This document shows positions 5,627 to 5,981 of a stretch of DNA of 5,981 nucleotides, piece after piece. Both the position numbers and the translations under genes were made by a program. The stretch is from assembly GCA_937907485.1 (NCBI GenBank), contig CALESR010000124.1, forward strand, positions 1 to 5,981. Reading direction: 5' to 3'. The first letter of the stretch is position 1; every line of letters begins with the position of its first letter. This DNA comes from an uncultured Paracoccaceae bacterium. Lineage in GTDB: Bacteria > Pseudomonadota > Alphaproteobacteria > Rhodobacterales > Rhodobacteraceae. The notes below the pieces were generated by a model. It worked only from the letters and a program-made list of their open reading frames with translations, was not told the DNA's origin and did no database searches.

Positions 5627-5981
5627 ATGTCCCTGTCCCGCCTGCTGACCCCGCTGCGCGGGATCGTGCTCTTGCTCGCCCTGATCCTGACCTTGACTGC
5701 GCTGGCGTTGATCCTTGCCGCGCCTGCCGCCGCGCAGACGATGACCACCAATGGCATGGTTCGCCGCGGCAATGCCTATGCCACGGGTGACGGCGTGGCG
5801 CAGAGCGACAGCGAGGCCGTGCGCTGGTTCCGCGCGGCGGCGGAGGGCGGGAATGGACTGGGCATGAACAACCTCGGTCTCATGTATCGGAACGGTCGCG
5901 GCGTGGCGCAGAGCGACAGCGAGGCCGTGCGCTGGTTCCGCGCGGCGGCGGAGGGCGGGAATGGACTGGGCATGAACAACC
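5627..5981 (+). CDS. Secreted Sel1-repeat protein, N-terminal fragment
   Basis: The reading frame stays open to the right edge (118 codons seen), so the C-terminus is missing. The start is MSLSRLLTPLRG followed by a long hydrophobic stretch (residues 13-32) and APAAA|Q, a signal peptide with cleavage expected after residue 36. The rest is built from 36-residue Sel1-like (TPR-related) helical repeats. The first is a variant at 44-79 (YATGDGVAQSDSEAVRWFRA near its centre), the second is at 80-115 (NNLGLMYRNGRGV, then the same SDSEAVRWFRAAAEGG), and a third begins at 116. Sel1 repeats form solenoids that bind other proteins, in bacteria often at the envelope or in signalling, but the partner here cannot be read from the sequence. 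GGGGTGA at 5616-5622, 4 nt before the ATG, is a modest ribosome-binding site; the signal peptide is the main reason for this start. Confidence 0.9.
   Translation, partial: MSLSRLLTPLRGIVLLLALILTLTALALILAAPAAAQTMTTNGMVRRGNAYATGDGVAQSDSEAVRWFRAAAEGGNGLGMNNLGLMYRNGRGVAQSDSEAVRWFRAAAEGGNGLGMNN
5792..5981 (+). repeat. 108-bp tandem repeat encoding identical Sel1 units
   Basis: Bases 5792-5873 and 5900-5981 are identical over all 82 positions that can be compared, with a period of 108 bp (36 codons). The second copy is cut by the window edge. Only the part between the blocks (5874-5899), and its counterpart upstream of the first block, differ in what can be seen. Synonymous sites are conserved too, which points to recent duplication or gene conversion. 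Confidence 0.95.

Noticed and set aside
5776..5979. Minus-strand frame with an apparent repeated protein sequence
   Set aside because: The repetition is the antisense image of the 108-bp Sel1 repeat and not an independent gene.
5792..5981. Tandem direct repeats considered as a CRISPR array
   Set aside because: The period is 108 bp, the repeats are in frame within a protein and encode Sel1 units, and there are no unique ~30-bp spacers.

Overview
The window is GC-rich (by eye roughly two-thirds G+C). It reads as chromosomal sequence from an alphaproteobacterium, most likely of the Rhodobacterales (Paracoccus/Rhodobacter-like). The grounds are codon usage dominated by GCG/GGC/CTG/CGC, the TypA and monomeric isocitrate dehydrogenase sequences, and an extragenic hairpin block ending in a 'GGGATATTT...AAAGATG' tail that I recall as common between genes in that order. 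The taxonomic call is inference from memory; no search was run.

Layout from left to right. The 5' end of typA (BipA translational GTPase) runs off the left edge on the minus strand. A small secreted 66-residue protein diverges from it on the plus strand. That gene converges tail to tail, with a 7-bp gap, on a minus-strand YitT-family membrane protein. A 301-bp divergent intergenic region (1215-1515) follows. It holds a possible structured leader for the YitT gene, a three-hairpin repetitive element, an A+T-rich cluster of perfect palindromes that looks like an operator/promoter zone, and a second degenerate copy of the hairpin element that reaches into the ribosome-binding region of the next gene. 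Then comes the largest gene, a complete 731-residue monomeric NADP-dependent isocitrate dehydrogenase, closed by a strong Rho-independent terminator.

Beyond the terminator, a periplasmic protein of unknown function (180 residues) and an HSL-family (family IV) alpha/beta-hydrolase (338 residues) lie 46 bp apart in one direction and probably form an operon. The window ends inside a secreted Sel1-repeat protein whose 36-residue repeats are identical at the nucleotide level wherever two copies can be compared.

The genes do not form one obvious pathway: a translation/stress GTPase, a TCA-cycle enzyme, a transporter-like membrane protein, an esterase and an envelope repeat protein. I found no CRISPR array, transposase, phage gene, tRNA or rRNA, and no convincing new multi-gene system. 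The points most worth checking are the paired hairpin elements, the palindrome cluster upstream of icd, and the recently expanded Sel1 array.
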